NCBI RefSeq assembly: GCF_028858725.1
Contig: NC_084790.1
Coordinates: 5,586,001-5,650,000, forward strand
Direction: 5' to 3'
DNA length: 64,000 nt
Source of the DNA: Colius striatus
Taxonomy: Eukaryota; Chordata; Aves; Coliiformes; Coliidae
Part shown: in pieces, positions 10,359-22,800 of the stretch
How positions within the stretch are numbered: the first letter of the stretch is position 1
Layout of the letters: each line of letters starts with the position of its first letter
Translations under genes and position numbers: made by a program
Notes under the pieces: generated by a model
Database searches by the model: none
The model's input: the letters and a program-made list of their open reading frames with translations, nothing else
What the model was told of the DNA's origin: nothing

Positions 10359-11720
10359 TGAATATCCTAAAATCTGCCTTATTGCCACAAATTGCTCTCC
10401 ACCAGCAGACTGTCCCTCCAGGGAAGCTCTGATAGCTCACAGTGAAGTGAAGCCTCTTCAGCAATGACCCCAGAGCCTGATTTCCACCCCAAATTTCCTC
10501 CCTTTCCCTCCCAAATGGACTTTTCCTGGTACAACACAGGCACAGAATCCCCCTCACCTTCCCTCTGGAGCAGCCAGGCTCAGCCACGCACCAGGACCCA
10601 TCCCTCGGTCCAAAACCAACTCCAGCCCAGACTCACAGGGGCCCATTTGCTGCCTGTGAGCTTTCCTTGCAGCCCCTTCCTCACTCTCAGCCCTGTCCCT
10701 GAGCAGCTGGGATGGGATGATATTTTCCCAACGTGTATTATTTATTCATCGTTATTTATAACTTACCATTTACTGTGTTACCATCCTTGTCAGGAAAGTA
10801 GTTACCTATGCTTTTTAGTACAATCAATGAGAAGTCTGAAGGCAGGAGCACACACCGAGTGTTTCATTTGTGCTGTGTCTGGGGCTCTGATGGTGGGTGG
10901 CGTGACGGGGGGAGAGCATTTGCTCAGACACCTCTGGCCTCTGGAAGTGGCTGGGGAAAAGCTGGATGAGCCTGAAGAGAGATACTGAGGGGGAGAGATA
11001 GTCGTGCTGTCCTTGAGAGAGACTTAATGCAGTGCTTCAGTGAGTTGTAGTTGGGCTTTTGCTAATTAAACCTTGCCTTTGGGGGGCCAGGGAGGCACGC
11101 TGGCACACGACTGGCTCTCTCCCAGGCAAGGATGCTGCCTGAGTGAGCCCCACGCTGCCCCTCCGCTGGGGACCTCCCATGTGTGTGACCTCCTCCTCCA
11201 GCCTGAAGGGAGGTCAGGAGCCAACAAGAAAACCAGGAGCTCTTTTACTCATTACAAACTGACAGCTTGCAGCCAAACCAGTCCCCAGCCACCTCTCAGA
11301 GAGGCAAACCCAGGCTGTGTCAGTGGCCAGCGCTGTGCCAGCCGCTGCAGCACCATCCTGCTGTGGCGCAGCAGCACTGAGACACAGTTTTGGGCCTCCC
11401 TGATGGCCACGAGCCACCCTGGGATCCTGACTGGCCACGCTCTGGCACACGATTGCAGGTGGGGGTAGTTTTTGGTTGACCTTTGCAATAGGACAGGGTG
11501 CTGTCTTCCACCGGCAGCCTAAAGGATACTGCCCCTAGCAAATAAACGCTCACAGCCTTTGGTTTCATTCAAGAGGTGACAGTAGACTTTTAAGAGGCTC
11601 TTTGTCATCTCGTGGAGTCAGGAAAGGGCCAAAAAAGCTTTTGGGGACAGAAAAATCCCCTACAAAACGTGGGGGGAGGGTAATAAAAAGCGTTTGTGAA
11701 TCCCCTCACCAAAGGAGCCT
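10359..11720. other. Unique DNA with AT-rich island
   Basis: The 10715-10830 part is AT-rich between GC-richer flanks, with TATTATTTATTCATCGTTAT, TTATAACTTACC and GTACAATCAATG. It may be a conserved non-coding element. No coding exon is recognised. Confidence 0.4.
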
Positions 11721-11819
11721 CAGAGAGCTGGGATGGGAGCAGAAGTTTTCACTTCCCTTTGCTGGCGGCCACAGAGGGCTGGATGGGAGCAGGAGTTTTC
11801 ACTTCCCTTTGCTGGCGGC
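11721..11819 (+). repeat. Two-copy 50-bp tandem duplication
   Basis: GGATGGGAGCA, then G or A, then AGTTTTCACTTCCC and GCTGGCGGC occur at 11731 and again at 11781. The copies differ by a few substitutions and a one-base indel near the junction. Confidence 0.9.
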
Positions 11820-12126
11820 TGGCCCAGCCTCGGGCAGATGCAGCCCAGCTGAGCAGCTCTCTGTCTGCCGGGCTCAGCTTCATGTCACCAGCATGGGTGT
11901 TTTGCTGGGGTGACTCTCCCGGCGGCATCAGGCTGTTGTGCTCGGGGTAGGGGCAGCAAGGGAGGCTGGGGAGCTGCTTATTCCAAACCCTGAGTCCTCA
12001 CCAAGTACATCCCACAGCAGGGGGCCACAGCCCCCAAACCACCGTGGGATTGGGGAGATTTATGACAGAGACTGAGAAAGCAGCCGAGCTTGCCGCTCGC
12101 TGTGGCAGAGAGGTGAAGGCAAATGA

Positions 12127-12162
12127 GCTGTGTGAGCCATGGGCTGTGTGAGCCATGGGCTG
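12127..12162 (+). repeat. 16-bp tandem repeat, 2.25 copies
   Basis: GCTGTGTGAGCCATGG is repeated twice in succession and followed by GCTG. Confidence 0.9.
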
Positions 12163-13430
12163 ATGCCTCGCCGTGCCCAGCCCTGCCGCGTATCCAGGGG
12201 CAGCTTTGGCCCATTTCCACTCACCGGTGCATTAAAAAGGGAGAGAGGTGCTCAGCTTATGGCTTCCCTCCCTGCCCACCCGACCCGTGGGTGGGCATCC
12301 CACACCCCACGGCCCCGGGCGCATCCTGCCCTGTTCCCACCTGGCCCCAGCACGGCTTTTTGGCCAGCAAACCCCTGGCCATGTGGTTCACACATGTGTT
12401 CCCGTGTCTTGGTGCCAGAGAACAAACAGCAGCTTTGGCTTAATCTTACGAAAGGCAAGACTGCGAATGAGGGACTTTCCTTAGAGCCCTTCCCGGCTGC
12501 CTGGCAGAGCAGCGTGAGCCCGCCAGCACACCTCAGGGGGTCAATAACTTCCTTTTCCAGATGAACCCCAGGCACTTTGCTGCCCAGAGGGGGAGATTTG
12601 ACCCAAGGGAAGAGCCCCTGGGGTGTTGAGAGCTGAGGGGCTGAATGGCTGCAGTGGTGGGAAGGGATGGACCAGAGACCATCATTACGGGGAATCTGCA
12701 TCTGCAGAGTCTGGAGGGATGAGGAAACACCTGGCACTGGCAGGAGACAAGGCCAAAACCACCGTCCAGTGGACAAAGTCAGAGAGTAAAGGCATCTCTC
12801 CTCTATCCCAGCCACATCAGCCACACCAGAGGCCAGAGACAGCATGTGTGGACTGTTTCCAGCTACCCTCCCTTACCACTACCACCAGAAAGACCACTTA
12901 ATTTTTCCAGTGAGCCCCACAAAGAGCTGGCAAACCAAGGTGGGGTCCTCGCTGAGATGAAGGACAGGCCGTAACATTTCCAGCTTCCCTCACTGTGGGG
13001 TCTGGGCTGGGCAGGACTCCAGGCAGAGTCATCTTGCGAGAATCTGGAAGCACTGGGGCACAGGAGAGAAGCACATGGGGAGCAGGGAGCTCTTTAGGAA
13101 ATGAAGGACAACAATATGAGTCTTTTTTTCCTGCCAAGGGCTGATTTATGAAGAGGAGCAGGCATCTGTGGCCACTGCAGCATCGCCTGTGTGCCTCTCA
13201 CTTAGCCCTTCTCCGTGGCAGCTGGATGGCTGTGGCAGACTTTGAGGTCTAGATCCTGGGGGTGTCACCAACCTAGGGACTTGTGGGGTGTTGTCCCTTG
13301 TCCTACGCAGCTGGAGAACGTTGGCCACCCCAGCTCAGCCACGGCCACCGAGCTGCCCAGACCCTCTCACTGGGGCTGCGATATTGATAACAAACCTGTG
13401 GTGGGGACGGGACCGGCGGAGGGTGCAGGG
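12163..13430. other. Unique DNA upstream of the NGFR promoter
   Basis: No gene or interspersed repeat is seen. It is fairly GC-rich with scattered CpG. Confidence 0.5.
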
Positions 13431-13520
13431 ACAGATGGATGGACAACGGGTGTTTGAGGGGATGGAGAGAGATGGATGGATGGACAGGCAGCACAGGAGG
13501 GTGCGTGGAGACAGACGGAT
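13431..13520 (+). repeat. Degenerate (GATG)n-rich stretch
   Basis: Clusters of GATGGATG, as in ACAGATGGATGGAC and GAGATGGATGGATGGAC, plus GACAGACGGATG, are spread over about 90 bp. This is a decayed tetranucleotide repeat just upstream of the CpG island. Confidence 0.75.
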
Positions 13521-13809
13521 GAGCGTCAAGAATTGAGGGGCTGGAGAGAACTATCTGTTCAGAGACTGAGCACACCCCAAAAGCACTTCATGGGAGGGCG
13601 GGGATGGGGGGGCGCTGGGCTTTGTGTGCCGGCGGAGGAGGGTGCTGGCTCGGCCGCTCGCCGTGATGCTCCGGGGGCGGAGAGGAGGAGGAGGAGGAGG
13701 GACTTGCAGCCCTTTTCTGGCTGCCGCCGAAGAGACGGGCGGCAGAGGGAGGGCAGCCCGGGCGCGCACCGGCTCTCGGGGGTGACCGGCCCCGCAGCCC
13801 CCACGCACC

Positions 13810-13851
13810 ATGGCCGGGCTCCTGCCGCTGCTGCTGCTCCTGCTCCCGGCG
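13810..13851 (+). CDS. NGFR: NGFR exon 1 coding part (signal peptide)
   Basis: It encodes residues 1-14: Met-Ala-Gly, then an almost pure leucine core ending Pro-Ala, the hydrophobic part of a secretory signal peptide. The start codon has a strong context, with A at -3 and G at +4 (CGCACCATGG). The exon ends at a consensus donor (GTGAGT at 13852), phase 0. The signal peptide finishes in exon 2, with likely cleavage before Ala-Lys-Asp-Asn-Cys around residue 19/20 by alignment with mammalian p75NTR. Confidence 0.95.
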
Positions 13852-16800
13852 GTGAGTGCGGGGCTGCAGCATCCCGGAGGGAGAGGGTGGGCGGCACGGA
13901 GCGTCTCCGGGGTCCCGGAGGTACCGGGCAGGAGTGGGATGGAGGGTCCCGGAGGCACTACGCAGGAGTATCTGAAGGGTCCCGGGGGTAGCAGGCTGGC
14001 ACTCATGGAAGGTCCCTCATGTACCGGCATGGGGAGCCCCGGGGGTACGAGGCAGGCAGATCTGCGGCTTCCCGCCGTGTGAGGATGGAGAGTCCCGGCG
14101 GCACCGGAGCTGGGCAGGGGTGGGGACCGGCCAGGGGGCCCCGGGGTGCCTGGGTGCGGAGGGAGGGGGCCCGGGGAGACGGGTGGTGATGGGGGAGGGT
14201 CCCTCGGGGATGGCCCCTCTGATCCCGCTGCACCGAGCTCTGTCGTCTCTTCTATCCCAGAAAAATAAAAAAGATGACAGAGCCCTCAGTCAGTAGGTAA
14301 CAGGGGGGAGAAGAAGCTCGCACTCCAGTGCCTTCATCCCTTTCCACTTCTCACCGCCAAAATTTCCCTTAGAGCTCCCCAGCTCCAAACTTGCTGCACA
14401 GAGTGAAGGGTGAGACCCTCTGCCCGAGCCCCCGGGACAGGCACAGCCTCAGCGTGCGCTGGAGACGAAACTTCAGGGCACGGAGAGGGGGAGCAGGAGA
14501 GAGGGAAACACCCAGAGCAGGGTGAGATGGGCCCCCCTGCCTGGGGCAGAAGCAGGGCTTTAGCTGGGGAAGGATTTGGTGGGGGTTCCCAGAGGTTCTA
14601 TCAGGCAGCAGGATGCCTTTCGGGCAGGATATTGAAGCGGATGCTTTAGCAGTTTCACGCAGAGCTTGAGGAGGAGAGCGATGTTTGCAGCTCTGTGCAG
14701 AGCATCTCCTTCCCCGTACACCCGTAGTACTGGGCATGGCAGCGAGCTGGCCGAGCGACCTGGGATATTCACAGCCACGGCTAAGTGGCAGGAAAGTCTA
14801 GAGCTGTCCCAGCCATATGGATTCAAGAGATTTCATGCCTTGGGGGCCAGATCTGCCCCCAGGCTTGCACCTGCCGAGCTGGGGAGCTGGGGGTGTGCAC
14901 GGGGGGGGGAGCCTGGCTGTTCCCCTGAGCACCCACAGCTGTGGCGGCAGCCCCGGGGCCACTCCAGACCCCAAGCACCCCGTGTTTGTTGCTCTTTACC
15001 TGTGCTGCTTGGCCCGTAGCTCCACGTGGGAGGAGGCAGAGCCCTCCCAGTCCTGCCGTGTCGAGCGTTGGCTGGACCCCCAGACCTCAGACGTGGCTTT
15101 TGCTGCTGCCCAAAGTTTGGGGATTGCTTGGAGCCAGGGGTTTGGCCTTTCCTAGACAGGGTGCTTCGCCAAGAGAGGCAGAGCCTGCCTGTCAGGCTCA
15201 CAGGCAGTTCGGATCCAGGCTTGTCCCCGGGCCAGTCTCCAGCTGTAGCATCCCCTCCCTTCCCCGCTCCGGTGTGACGCAATTTTCTGTGCCAGGGTTC
15301 CCAAACTACTGGTGCCATGCCGAACTCCCTCCAAGGCTGTCTCCTCAACATTCAGCACCAGTCAGGAAACAAAAACCCACCAACATCACTCAGAATGCAA
15401 TTAAGAGCTTACAGAGGTGTTGCTCGGGCCCTCCATCCATGCCCTCTCCTTGGTCCAGCTGTCAAAATGCTTTATGGTGTTAATACCTGTGGCTTTGTCA
15501 ACAGGAGTTGTGTTAATAACATGCACATTTCGGTGGGCTAATGCAGACCATGTGCCCCTCTTGTAAGTGTGTTAATCTTTATGGAGGTTTCAGTGCTCCA
15601 GATAGAACTGAAAGGGAAACACAGGCAGAACAGGGCTGTGGGGAGAGTGCAGCACCTGGGGCTGGAAGTTGCATTTTCTACAGCGTTTTGGAGCACGGAG
15701 CAGGGCATCTGGCAGTGGGGAGGAATCAGCTGCTCCTGGCAGCTCTATGGGGAGAGGACCTGTGGTCAGAGGGGTCCCTGGGGGTGGCTGCTGGGAGGAA
15801 GTGGCCCAGCCCAGTCCCATCCCTGGGGGTGCATGGGGCTGCTCACTGCTGCCTGTGACAAGGGAGAGCGGGCCACTGCCGACCCAGCTGCACCGGCCCG
15901 GCCTTCCCAGCACTATTTATAGGCAGGCACAGCTCCACCAGCTCTCCTCACGCTGCTGCTGCCACAACCATGGGAAGGAGGTGGGGGGGATAAACCCTAG
16001 CCCAAAGAGGGATAATGGAGCAGTGGGATGAGCTCCAGCCAAGTTGGCCACACAGCCCTGTGAGCTGGACCTGGCACCCAGGAGAGGCATTCAGCCAGCC
16101 CACTGCAAAGGGAGCTCCTTCCTCTCCCCAGCTTCATTTCCCAGCTGTCATTTTTGGGGTGCTGGGAAGCCCTCACCCCCACCAGACCCTCCTGCCTGCC
16201 CAGCTGGGGCCCAGAGCCAGAGTGTGCTGCCAGGCTGGGCTGGCAGAGGCAGCGCCAGGGAGGAGAGCACACGCTCTCAGGCGCAGGGTAATTGGAGCAC
16301 TTTGTCATTCAGATGCCTATAATTGGCGCTCCATTGTCTCCGCCGGGCCGGATACTGCCGGATGATGCTCAGCGAGTTCATAACGCCGCATTGTGAGAGC
16401 AGGCGGCCAACTGGCTGACGAGGCATCCAGATGCGTGGGGAGGGGGAAGCTTCTCCAAGCCTTAGCCGAGTTCCTTCCCCACAAAATCAGGCTTAGCTGG
16501 ATGGCAAAGGGTTGGTCTGACCCTGGAATGCACCTGCCGTCGAGTGGAGGGAGAAAAAGGAGCTCTGGCAGAGCTCAGATCACCGTGAGCATCTCAGCAG
16601 CCCTGCACCCAGGCAGAGATGCTGCCTGCACCACACAGCCCCAGCCAAGAGGTGTTTTGGGGAGCAGCCCTCCTGCAAATCCACCCTGCTCCCAGGCTGC
16701 AAAGGGCACGTACAGGACGGCTCTGACCTCATTGCTTATGGCATGTTTATTGCTTCCATACGTGATGACAGGTTTTATAAGCAGATGCTTCCATTAGACA

Positions 16801-19800
16801 GTCGTGTCGCTGAAGCTCTCAGTGCTCCCTTCAAAGGGGCTTCATTTCCATTGTGGGGCCTGAGTTCCCATCCTCATGTGCAGCAGGAGCGCTGTGCAGA
16901 CCTGACACCCCAGCTTGCTGAGGCTCCATAGCAGCAGCAGGTCTCCCTGTCACCAGGCAGTGCCCTGCCTTCCCCCAGGCTGGAAGGGCTGAGCCCTTCT
17001 GTCTGACAAAGCATCTGCAGAGACAGCTCAGGTGAGACAAGAACAACCGACACTAACCTTGCAGAAAAGCCACCACACCCTTCCAAAAATACCCACCCTA
17101 GAGACATGGGCTTTCCTGACTGCCCTCCAGCTGTAAAACACAGCAGGGGCTTTTCTGAGTGAGTTCTGCATAGGAAGGTAATTTCTCCCAAGACCTGTAT
17201 TTGATATGTGAGCTCTCTTTAGCCCCAAGATGCGATGTCCACCACAGAACAGGACCCTACCTGGATGTGACACGTTTCTCCTGCCCTTGCAGGGAGGGTC
17301 CCATGACAGGGATCACCTCCTGGCTCCCTTTTTCCCCCCCCCGCAGGGACCCACCTGGGGCGCCAAGGACAACTGCTTCACCAAGATGTACACGACGAGT
17401 GGAGAGTGCTGCAGAGCCTGCAACCTGGGAGAGGGGGTGGTGCAGCCCTGCGGGGTCAACCAGACTGTCTGCGAGCCCTGCCTCGACAGTGAGTACCCAC
17501 TGCCCTCTGCAGAGGGACGCTAAGGAGCTGGCTTAGGTTCTGGGGTGGGCTTTGAGGGCTAGGAGCGTTAGTGGCTACTCAAGTCTCCCCAAATGCATCC
17601 TCTTCCTCCTGGAAGTGTTGCCTGAGCACAATTTGGGCTATCTGCTTCAATCTTTCCACCCACAGCCTAATGGTACTGGGCAGATCCCTTTGTACAGATC
17701 AGCTCCTCCCCTCCCCACCCCACCACCCTCTTCCCAGGCCACCCATCCCTGTGCTGACACCAAGGTTACTTTCAACATTTCCCCAAAACATCTGCCCTGT
17801 ACATCCCAGCCACAGATGCAGCATCTCCCTCCATTTCAGGTCCTGTTGGTACCCGACACCTTTGCAAATGCCCTTTCCAGCACTGTTCTCCTCCTGATAG
17901 CTCGCTGGCTACCAGTTCGTGGCCAGTGTTTGCCTCCAAAAGGCTCCCTTCCCCACACTGATTGCACATCAGTGTTTGATCCAGCGATGGAAGTATCTCC
18001 CAAATGGGCAATCTGTACTATTTTCTTTAAACCTTGCAAAGGCTGCAAAATAAAAGCAAGTTTGAAAGGGCAGAAGCAAATCACGTAGGTCCCCAAGAGA
18101 GAGGGGAACAGTTTTCCTCCTGGCCAACTCCAGGCGCATTGCCTACGTCAAATGCTTCATAAATGTCGGTTGGAGATGTGTGCTGGAGACCTGCTTAAAT
18201 GCTAACAGATGAAGTGGTCCAACTTTACAGTTTAAACAATGCCATGATAGGCATAAGCAATCTGCCCTTCAAATTTACTGCTGCAAAAACCTTTGAAGGC
18301 CTAAGGACAAGTATTTGTTGGAAGAGTTGCGCCGGCCAAGCCCAGATTGCTCCTGGGATGTGATTTGAGAGGGGGGAAGGGACAGAGCAGAGCTGTGGAG
18401 GAGCAAGGAGGAGGCAGAGTCTGAGGACGGGGCGGGGAGGGGGAAAGAATACAAGCAGTATAGGCAAAGCAGTGCCAGCACCAAGCAGGGGACAGAGCAG
18501 TGTCAGGGCAGTGCTAAAAATACCTTTGCTTTCCTGCAAAATCGATGACCAGCGCTTCCCCTCCATGTGCCTGGCTGGGGGGGCTGCATCTCCCCTCCCC
18601 GCTGCAGCCTCGGGCTGCCTGAAGGATAAAGCTGCAGGGCATGGGGACTCGCTCCCTCCTCCGGCGGCAGCCACCTCAGACCCATCCTGTTACCAGAGGT
18701 CGGGGTACCCACCGTGCCCCCCATCCCCGTGAGCAGGCATCGAGCTCCTGGGATACACAGGGCTGCACCTCCAGTGAGTCACTTTGCATTCCTGGGGATG
18801 CTCAGATGAGCCTGTTTCTCGACCTTCTGCACTTCCAGGCTGGCAGATGGCTCCCTTCTCCAATTTCTTCTTGGGAACTGAGGGACTGAAGGGAGTTTCC
18901 ACCCTCCCTGGAGGGCACTGGATATGGAGGTTGTGGCGAAGCCAGGACAGTGACCTGGGTGCCCAAGCCCAGGCATCAGCTAGCCCATGGGTGCAAGTGC
19001 CTGAACTGATTTGCACTCTGGCTCCTTCTGCTCAGACCCATGTTGCCCCAGGCCATTTTTGCAGGGGGATTAATATCAGGCAGCAAGTCTATTGAGTTGG
19101 GGAGCTGAACTGGAAAGTACTTGGACAAAAGGATTCAGCCCATTCCTCCACCTCTACAGTGCTGAGAGGGGCCAGGAGACAATGCTGCAGCTCTGAGGCC
19201 CTCCAGCATCAAACATGGGCTGAGAGCAAAGGCCTAGGGCTGAGCTCTGTGCCCTGCTTAGCTTTGCTGATGGTGGACCAGCAAGGTCAAGTGCTCTTGG
19301 CCTCTAGGCAGCTGCCAGTCTCCCTCTCGATCCCTCAGTTTCCCTCGCAGGCCTCCATCTGCATCCCAGCAACTCCTTGCTTGGGAATATTTTGCTTGGG
19401 AATATTTACTACGCAGGACCCCCTTCACTTACCCAACTGCACAGCATTGTGGCGTCCACCCCAGGGTGGGATTAACACCCAAAGGCAGCCCAGTCCCCTC
19501 AAAGAGGGAGACAGGCTGAGGTGCCACACCAGGAAAAAAGCCCTTGCAAACCCTCCTGCTTTATGCCCCCAGCCCTGCCCCAGCCTTTTGTTCATTCATT
19601 AATGGCATCATGGATCAACGCCCAGAAGCTCATCATCTGGGAGCTGCTGGGGAGGGTGACCACGGGGTGCCTCCTGAGTGCAGGTGCTGCGAGGCGACAA
19701 ACGCTGCCCCAGCTCTCCTCTGAGCCCAGAGCGAGATTTCAGGGTGGGGAGAGAAGGAGACCTGCAAACCGTCATCATCAGCCCTTGCTGGGGTGGGGAG

Positions 19801-22800
19801 AGGGTCCTTTTGGACCCAGGCCCGGGCCAGATGCTGCGGGCGCTGGGCAGGTCCCGGCACAGTGCCCTGCCTGGCAAGCATGAGCGGGGAGGAATGCAGG
19901 CACGGCCCTGGGCTGCCGAGATCCCCATCTCCACCTCCACCTCGGGCTGCCTCCGAGCTTTCTTGCTTTGGATGATTTCCCGATTCACCGGCCAAATTGG
20001 TTTGCAAAGATTTGCAAAGCAGCACCCCTGCCAAAGCCCGGGAGGCTGGATGAGCCTGCTCCCTGCTCCCTGTGTTAGCCCAAATGACCACTTGCCTTCT
20101 TTGTATTACAATTTTCCTTCTTCCCCTGACTTTGCCAGCCACCCCTGATTGCTGCCTCATGATTTATTTATGCCCCTCGCCAGCCTCCATCGCTGCGGGC
20201 GGGTGGGTGGGAGGGAGGGGGGGGCCCTGTTTGAATCTCAGCTGTAATTGCTCAGCTCAGATACCTTGCTGCCACTGCAAATGTGCCCACTCAGCCGTAT
20301 GCTTTTCCTGGCCACTTCCCTGCTCTAATGGTGCCTATCAATAATTCAGAATAATGCAAAGGATGAGCCCAGGTTAATGGGAGCTGCACACGCCGAGGGC
20401 TGGCCTGGTGCTGCTCTGGCTCTGCTTGCTTGGCTGGGCAGTGGGGCCAGCAGCGGGGCAGGGCCACTTGCTCACCCCGGGGCACAGCCAAAGCAGCAGC
20501 AGGAATGCAAGGTTCATCCCCAGGATCCTGCAGTTCCAGGGAGGGCACGGGGCTGGACCCCAGAGAGGAGTAGGACACACAGGGGAGATGTTAGGGGGTG
20601 GAAATGTGGCTGTGGCTGCTCAGGGTTTGCAGTAGCTGAGCCATGGTTGGAATGCAGCCACTGAGGCTGGGACGGCACCTCCATCCTGCTCTCCTGCACG
20701 GGCAATGCTAACTCTGCTCGTTGCCAGGGGCTCTTCCTTCCCTCCTATCTTCAAAACAGCCAAAAACTAAACACCAGAACAGCTCTACCTGGAGTCTGTC
20801 CATGGGTCAGCCTTTCCTTGGCTACACAGGGAGGCTGGAGGGTTGGGAATTGCCATCTCCTGCCGTCGTCCTTGGGAGACAGGCGAGAAATTAACAACTA
20901 GCACGCGGCTGGATTGCCTTCCTGAGGAGCAGAGCTAGAGAGGGATTGAGGCTGAGCTCCCCAACCCCTTCCCCATCAAGGAAGCTGGGCTTGATGTTTT
21001 GGTGTTTGGACTAGTGAAGATGGGGTGTTGGGACAGCACAGGCTCTGAGGGATCAGTGGGAGGCAGCCAACGCAGGGGCAGCAGCTGTGCCCTCCAGGAC
21101 GGGAGCTGACATGTCTTCCTAGGCTAAAAATATCTTCAAACACCTTTGGGAGCGGGTAGGGGGAGGGAGGGGGCGCGGGGGTGGCTTGGACTGCGGGAGC
21201 AGGATTGATTTCCCCGGCAGAGTCAGTCCTGCGGGATGAAACCAGAGAGCAAGAAGCCCCGGGGTCAGAGGAGAGTCAGCAGTTAGTGTTGTAACATCCT
21301 GTTCGCATCACGCCTCGTGTCGGGGACACGTGGCCGAGGCGGGAGCACAGGGTGGTGATGACCCAAGGGACCTTCCGGGTAGGATGCAGAGGAGAAAGCA
21401 TTTGGGATGCTGAGGAACAGTGGTGACTGTAGGATGCCTATGGAGGAAGTTAAAAATGGGGATGGTGCTTCGACTGGGAGCAGGGACGGCTGCCCAGGCA
21501 CTGAGCACCGGGATGGGCATGTTGATGGCAGCATGCAGCCCTGCCTATGTGGCAGGAGTTCAAAGGCTGGATCCCCCTTGTGCTGGGGATTGCTGCAGAA
21601 GAGATGTAGGTGTTAGTGGGAAGTGGAGCCTGTGGAGAAGAGCAGACTGAGGAGGGACCTCATTAACACTTACGAGCATTTAAAAGGTAGATGTCAAGAG
21701 GATGGGGCCCCACTTTTTCTCTGTGGTCTCCAGTGACAGGACAAGGGGTAATGGACATAAGGTGGAACACAAAAAGTTCCACTTAAACACAAGGAAAAAC
21801 TACTTTACTGTTGAGGTGAGGGAGCCCTGGCACAGACTGCCCAGGGAGAGTGTGGAGGCTCCTCCTCTGGAAGTTTCCAAACCCTCCTGGACATGTTCCT
21901 GTGTGACCTGATCTAGGTGGACCTGCTTTAGCAGGGGGATTGGACAAGATGATCTCTACAGGTCCCTTCCAGCCCCTACCATTCTGCCATTCTGTGGGCT
22001 GCCTGGTGGTGCTGGGGGGCTGCAGGGAGGACACCTCTTCCTCTGGCCTTAAGGAGAGGTAAAATGGTGAGGGCACATGAGGCCACCACAGGGACAAGGG
22101 CGACCACGCCAGACCCTGATGACCTTCTGCTCTGTCCACCGCCAGGTGTCACCTACTCGGACACGGTGAGCGCCACGGAGCCGTGCAAGCCCTGCACGCA
22201 GTGCGTGGGGCTGCAGAGCATGTCAGCGCCCTGCGTCGAGTCGGATGACGCCGTGTGCCGCTGCGCCTACGGCTACTACCAGGACGAGGCGAGCGGGAGC
22301 TGCAAGGAGTGCCGGGTGTGCGAGGTGGGCTTCGGCCTCATGTTCCCCTGCCAGGACTCGCAAGACACGGTCTGTGAGGAGTGCCCAGAGGGCACCTTCT
22401 CCAGTGAAGCTAACTATGTGGACCCTTGCCTTCCCTGCACCACCTGCGAGGATCATGAGGTGTTAGTGAAGGAGTGCACAGCCATCTCAGATGCTGAATG
22501 CAGAGGTAACGCTGCCTTTTCCAGGGAGAGCTGTTGTGGAGGGGAGAGCAGACTTTGCTGAGTCTCCCGTGGCGCTTCCTGCCTCAGTTTCCCTTTGCAC
22601 ACAGCAACAGGGAGGGAGAGGCATGTCCTGAGATGGAAGGAGAGGACTGGAGTGTCTAGCTGTGACCCTCAGCCCTTGGGTATTGCAACCTGCAGCTTCC
22701 TACCAAGGCAGCAGCTCCCATGAGCCCTCGTCTGCCTTGCAAATGCACGGCCCCAGTGTCTGCCCAGCCCTTTCCAAGGGCTTCCTTGGGCAGGATGCTG

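Larger units (their letters stand above)
13560..14260 (+). promoter_or_regulatory. NGFR: CpG island and TATA-less NGFR promoter
   Basis: A GC- and CpG-rich segment surrounds exon 1. A strong GC box (GGGGGCGGAG, from 13673) lies about 135 bp upstream of the start codon. It is followed by a purine-rich (GAG)n run and CpG-dense sequence up to the ATG. No TATA box is visible, as I recall for the mammalian NGFR promoter. Transcription probably starts somewhere in about 13680-13760, but the exact position cannot be read from the sequence. Confidence 0.75.
17489..22145 (+). other. NGFR: NGFR intron 2
   Basis: This 4657-bp intron starts GTGAGT and ends CCGCCAG. It contains a sense CR1 tail (21629-21996) and a 15-bp tandem duplication at 19378-19407 (TGCTTGGGAATATTT twice). 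The 20130-20350 part has GATTTATTTATG and CAATAATTCAGAATAATGC around a G-run and may be regulatory. No additional exon is recognised. Confidence 0.85.
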
